64,000 nt of DNA from Gyromitra esculenta (lineage: Eukaryota; Ascomycota; Pezizomycetes; Pezizales; Discinaceae): assembly GCA_038503075.1 (NCBI GenBank), contig JBCAML010000003.1:2108001-2172000 (forward strand), in the 5' to 3' direction. Below are positions 59,103 through 64,000 of this stretch, in pieces. How positions within the stretch are numbered: the first letter of the stretch is position 1; each line of letters begins with the position of its first letter. The translations under genes were made by a program, and so were the position numbers. The notes beneath the pieces are model-generated. The model was given only the letters and a program-made list of their open reading frames with translations, was not told the origin of the DNA and made no database searches.

Positions 59103-62100
59103 ATATATGTAGAAGTAATACCGAGTGATAGATAGTGATAAAAAATAAAAGCAATGCATATATGCCAGTAAACAAGGGTTTAGGTCATACTTCGAAGTGA
59201 GTAAGTCCCATATTTTGTTTAATATATTCTAACTCCTCTATACATAATATATAAATGTACATGTATACCATTATAGGATAGGAGGTTCCTAAGTTATGCA
59301 GAATTTTCTACATATCCTAACGTCTCTAGATGAGCTTTATATTGCAACCCAGGATCTCATCACGCCGTTTTGCATGGGGGTTAATGGTCACTTTCAACAA
59401 CTTATTAACTACGTATACTGCACTACATGTACCGGCATCACGCTGCACAGGGTCTGATCGTATTCTAGCAGCATTTGATGTTGTTTAAGTGTGGGTATGC
59501 AGATCCTGAGGGCCCTTCGGCTTCAACTCCCGTGCTTGGCTGAAGCGCAAAAGTCCCTAGTTTGCCGGGTGCTCTGCTCCTTCTGGCTAGAGAAAGTCCA
59601 AAAAAGTAATCACAAAACCAACTTCTTGCACTCACCCAAGCGCCGCCTCGCTAAAAGCCTTGCTTTGCAGTCTCGCCCATTCTTCAGGGAAAGTGAAATT
59701 GGTGTGATTTGGTGGGCTGCGGGGCAGGACCTCAGGTCATCCTGGCTGATGGGAGCATTGTAATAATTTCAGAAGCGTATCTTGAAAGACGTCGTTTCCA
59801 CTAATTGGGTCATGTGGCCGCGAGGCGGTCATGATTAAGCTTCTGCGGAGATAGAAAGACGCCGCTTTACAATGCGGCGAAGTAGAGTGTGAGGAACGTC
59901 ACCTTTAATGCGACTGTCATCGCCATCAAGCAAAAACAAAAAAGATGATCGAGCTCACACTAAAGAGGAATTTCAGTTTTTGTTGTCGTTTTACGGGGCA
60001 ACCCTTCAGACTGAAACCTGAGAAATAAATTTATGTGAGCCATCTACTAAAATACAACTTTCTATTTGAGGACAGTCTATGACTACAGTCTAAAAAGGAT
60101 ACCGACATCAATTTCGGCGGCAATTGCAACGGCGAATCAAAGATCAGAAACATAGCTCTCATTAGGGTATTAATATACTGGAGACTGCATCTGAAGAACA
60201 GCGTTTGCCCTTGGTGGTGTACTCCGTGCCAGCAGAGATATTCAAATAATCAAACTATTGATGGAGAATGGCCACATGCCAATTTCCAGGGCGTAGTTTC
60301 GGAACTGGCTTGGGTTTTCACCTTTAGGTTGGCAGACCTACGGCCAGTAGATAGCTGCTTCCTACGAATGTACGAAACACATCCAAGGATGAGCTCATTC
60401 TCATTCCGCAACTAGGATATGGGTAAGTACTGGTTTTTCTCAACTATGAAGGGGTAAATTATCTATTTAAGGAAAAGATAAGGAAGTAAAGAAGAAAAAA
60501 TTATTCTACTGCGGTGAGAAGTTGAATACGAAATAGAACTTGAGTCTAGTTGGGGAAGGCGAAAATGATTCGCAGAGTGTCTTAAGAGTTGCGCCGGCTG
60601 GATGTTGAGAAGCGGGGGAGGTGTCCGGGCAAAACAGTCGCTTACCGTGTTAGTTTGTGATATTGCTGACCTTATTCCAGAAAAGTGGTTGGAAAATCAT
60701 TACAGACTGCTTTTTTAGGGGACATAAATATAAAACGCAACTATCAAGGAATAAATGCTTTTAGATACACATCTTGGGACTTGGGGTTGGTAATACGAAG
60801 TGGTATTTGAGGTGCTGGAGCCAACAATTCATCTGTAAATGGAATTTTCATATATAGATTATCTTCTCTTTGTGTGTGGGGTATAAATACCTAGCAGCGT
60901 GAATACGCGTGACTATGGGCAGATGGTCACAAAAAATAGTTCCTTGTCGACGAAACCAACCAATAAAAACGCAGTAACAAGCTCTTACAGATTGCCCAAA
61001 CAGGTCGCGTGCGTTTTGGCAGGTATGACGGATGCCAAAATGGACGATGAGGGACGATTTTCTGTGGAAAGATCGCCTGCTTTTTTCAGAATTCGGTAAA
61101 GTGACCCCCACTTGGGATACATCGTACATGTCGAGGAGATTAGGAGCGAAGGGCCGTGGAGTTTTCTGCGTTACTGTTTAGAGGGACGTTTCATGCGTGC
61201 GTGTTGAAAACACTTGCCACGTTCTCTTTGCTTCCTGTATGGATAATTATTAGCACGAACGGTTCGTGGACATGTTGGCAAGATATGAAGGTGGAATACT
61301 TATATCAACCGCTCCCAAGTCAGGCGTTGTCAGCTTTCTGGTCTTCCAGATCCTTTCGGGTGGGATCTCGATGTCATTGTGGTTGCTGGCGGCGTTGGCT
61401 ACCCCACTCTTTCGTCTCCACCGTCTCTCATCAGCCGACCATCAGCAATAACAACGGCAACTCCGCGCCCACAACTAAGGACGGTCATATTTATGTGTTG
61501 CCCTCGCACTGTTTGTTACTCCTGTTGAAGAATATTTCCAAATCCCATACATTCCAGAACTTCACTGCCTGACCAGGAGGGAAAAAACTAACTTTGTGTA
61601 TTCGGGAGACCGGCCAGCGCTAGTTCAGTACGGGTCGCGAACTCAACCTCAAACCCCGCTTTGCTTGATCGCACCTGCACTTCGACACTTATCAACAGCG
61701 TGAAAGGACTCTTTCTACTAAAGCCGTCTTGGAATAATCATGGCAGCACGTATGTTTTTTATACTCTCTGAGCATAGTAAGGCGGGGTCTATTCTTAACA
61801 ACTACTCGCCGTTATTCACTTGGGCGCTTCATCCGTGTGAGAATCAAGGAGATCAACTATCCCCCGACACGACGGAAAAGCGAGCGAGATGGGCGGATTG
61901 CCCCGTTTACTATCCTCAGGGCCTTTTACCACACTACTTTAAGACTTGTTTCTCTGTACTGTTTTTGTTGAGCTGATTTACTATGGGCAGAGCCTCAAAA
62001 AGGATCGCCAGGAAATGGTGTTGTATCAGCAGTCGCTTGTTTCTATTTATGGATTACCACCCGAAAAAAGCATCATCAGCCTTATTTGGCACGCTAAACC

Positions 62101-62502
62101 AGAACAGCAATACACTAAACGTCTTCAAGTCTCATTAACGACTCATTAGCAGCGCGGTTGTAGTGAAAATTCGATATATTGAGATATAGTAGACATCTGC
62201 ACACAAAAGAGCCGAAAATTACAGAAAGACGGAGAAAGACAAAACAGTTTTGGATCCCCGGAATAGTCCACCCATGCCCGACCCCGACCCCGCCTCCGAA
62301 CCCTGGGCTGATCCCGCAACCACAACGTCACCTTGATGTTTTCCCCCAACAACCCTCCACCTTAACCACCACACAAAGAAAAAATCTCCAGGAATTGAAA
62401 CATAAATCGAAACAGAATCCGAAAACAAAAAAGGAAATCATAAAAATAAACACCAGTACAAGCTTCAAACAAATCCCACACTATCAAGCGCCCAACACCC
62501 AA
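59103..62502. other. 3.4-kb gap
   Basis: No supported gene is seen. Short frames at 59491-59763, 60848-61129, 61156-61572 and 61740-62149 lack family matches or consistent start codons. TACATGTA lies at 59258 and 59424. A degenerate copy of the 36.3-kb inverted-repeat arm lies at about 60296. The last few hundred bases should be 3' UTR of the next gene. Confidence 0.35.
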
Positions 62503-62832
62503 TTATATCGTTCGCATCTTTGTTTGCTTCAAGGCCTCCATATCCTTCAACTCCCTCTGCCAGGCGGCAATACAATCCTTTTCCTTATCGGTCGACACGG
62601 GGTTGATTCCTTCGGCTTCCCATCGGGCCACTCGCTCCTTGGCCGAGGCGATCTTACGCCAGATGACCTCATACTTCTTGCACATCTGACACTTGCTGGC
62701 AACGCGGGATGCTTCGTATATCAATTTCATGCCACATGTTTCCCCCGTTCGATACTCCTTATTGCAGTGTGCTCGGAATCGTCCCCACTTGTGGTCACCG
62801 CAAACGAAGATTTGTTGGTCGTAGAAACACAT
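62503..62832 (-). CDS. conserved small Cys-rich fungal protein (CFYDQQ type)
   Basis: Single exon, 109 aa. It belongs to a conserved uncharacterised family of filamentous ascomycetes starting MCFYDQ. The N-terminal half has paired cysteines in a zinc-binding-like arrangement (FVCGDHKWGRFRAHCNKEYR, then GETCGMKLIYE, then SKCQMCKKYE). The C-terminal half is a charged helix (IWRKIASAKERVARWEAEG). The upstream in-frame stretch to 62961 lacks conservation, so the Met at 62832 is preferred. Function unknown; metal binding is inference. Confidence 0.85.
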   Translation of the reverse strand: MCFYDQQIFVCGDHKWGRFRAHCNKEYRTGETCGMKLIYEASRVASKCQMCKKYEVIWRKIASAKERVARWEAEGINPVSTDKEKDCIAAWQRELKDMEALKQTKMRTI

Positions 62833-64000
62833 TTTTGTTAAAGTGTTTCGGAATCGGTGATTAATATCTGATGGAAGGATGGAGGGAGGAAAGAAGAAGG
62901 AGACTGTGGTATTTGCCTTGGGGATCGCGGGGAAGCTGCTAGACAGCGGCAAAGAAAGCAATTGATGTTTGAGGACAAGTTTAGGCTTTGAACTCTGGTT
63001 CTCGAGGAGGATGAGGGTGATGGAAGCAATTGAGGGTGATGATGGGGGGGTATTTATGTGTGAATATGTTGATACAAATTGATATCACACCCCTTCCATG
63101 GGCCCCTCGGTGGATACTCTGATACTACCAACAGTTACAGAACTTTCAACTATTTCCGATCACGCTAGTCAGCTCATGGTTCTCTTCAACCGCCTCTCGA
63201 ACAACACACAATTGCGAGGCATAACGGAGGCACATAATCAAAACGATCGTCGTTCTTTCTGGACATCAACCCCTGCTGCCACACCCTCTTCTACTGTTTC
63301 CATTCAGTAGGCCTGTTGCCTTCGCTTCCAACTCCGTCTCCCGGAAACAGTAACTTGACCTCCCATTCGATCATTCCGCCAACTATCTCCTATCTCCCCG
63401 TTTAACCCCTCACGGAGATACTCAACTATGCACTCCTGGCCCTGCCCTCACCTTGTCTCACTCGTCCCGTGCTGCTAAATCAGATGCTTTATGGTGTTGT
63501 GGTTTTTTTACACCTTTGACTAGCACCCTTGTTTGCAGGAACTCATAGATTGGGCCGCAAGCTTGTTCATCACGTGTGTATGTGATTAACGGGACCGGGA
63601 TGCATGTATTGTGGAGACAATGCAGTGAGAGTTTGCTGAATGGTCGTTATTTACGGGGATGACACGGCTCTCCGTCCAGCCTGTGGCACGAGATATCTCA
63701 ACAAGGATGCGCAGTGGAAATATCTTGGGATTTGCCTCCTTCATGACTAGGGTTTTTTTGGCGAAACTGAACGCATGAATATTGTTGCTTCTTTTTACGC
63801 CAAAATCCGGCTATCAAGGTGATCGTGCCCTCCACTGCTCCGAATCAGTACACCAACACAACAAGACCAAGAAACCACACATTTCAAACCCCTCACTAAC
63901 CTCCCCCCCCCCAACACCGGTTCCTTTCACCTTTTTCTAGCACTCTAGCCCCACACCTTTCCCTTCAGCTACAGCCTCGTCATCGGACTCGCCGGGGTCT
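62833..64000. other. right-end intergenic DNA
   Basis: The promoter of the 62503-62832 gene lies here. A 70-codon plus-strand frame at 63098-63310 starts in a Thr/Ser-rich stretch and matches nothing. C-rich DNA at 63830-64000 may be the leader of a gene beyond the window. Confidence 0.35.

Noticed and set aside
59491..59763. A 90-codon plus-strand frame
   Set aside because: No ATG-supported conserved start, no motif, no splice partners.
61156..61572. A 138-codon plus-strand frame
   Set aside because: The translation is Ser/Trp-rich with no recognisable domain, and an alternative frame overlaps it.
1..64000. CRISPR arrays, bacterial-type operons, integrases or rRNA genes
   Set aside because: None seen. 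The intron structure and protein families are eukaryotic (fungal), so such features are not expected.

Overview
The window reads as nuclear DNA of a filamentous ascomycete (Pezizomycotina). Genes carry many short GT-AG introns (about 50-170 nt), and the proteins are ones typical of moulds: CreC, CreD, Zds, a copper-fist regulator, an Rgt1-like zinc-cluster factor and a small CFYDQQ-type protein. High intron density (15 introns in gem1) and low gene density (about a dozen genes in 64 kb) would suit an early-diverging group such as Pezizomycetes, but that is inference. I found no rRNA, tRNA, CRISPR array or transposase gene. Splicing was worked out by hand. For every gene with introns the exon lengths sum to a multiple of three and the joined protein matches its family, so most models are firm.

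Layout. 290-2472 (+): a ThDP-dependent enzyme. 3283-5190 (-): Slm1-like PH/BAR protein. 9183-11438 (-): arrestin CreD. 13346-15756 (-): WD40 protein CreC. 16494-19397 (-): mitochondrial Rho GTPase Gem1. 22443-25573 (-): Zds family protein. 27763-27981 (-): possible last exon of an unknown coiled-coil gene. 30006-32801 (-): Rgt1-like Zn2Cys6 regulator. 38451-40211 (+): copper-fist regulator. 43947-44729 (-) and 45572-48829 (+): a ZNF830/CCDC16-like protein and a Bye1-like PHD/TFIIS/SPOC protein sharing an 842-bp divergent promoter. 53165-54122 (+): 2OG-Fe(II) dioxygenase. 62503-62832 (-): conserved small Cys-rich protein. Between genes lie long, mostly AT-rich tracts with no coding sequence I can support.

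Functional theme. CreC (WD40 partner of the CreB deubiquitinase in Aspergillus), CreD (arrestin adaptor for the HulA/Rsp5 ubiquitin ligase) and an Rgt1-like factor (glucose-sensing repressor in yeast) lie within about 24 kb. Two genetically linked members of the ubiquitin arm of carbon catabolite repression are therefore physical neighbours here, with a third glucose-response regulator nearby.

Non-genic signals. (1) The palindrome TACATGTA occurs 25 times, always outside coding exons, against one or two expected. (2) At 50.6-52.9 kb at least eight small TA-flanked inverted-repeat elements (MITEs) are nested or abutting, and one has a second 106-bp copy 7 kb away. Two of them begin CAGT and end ACTG, so TACATGTA is exactly what imprecise excision of such an element would leave (TA-CA-TG-TA). 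I propose that link as a testable hypothesis.
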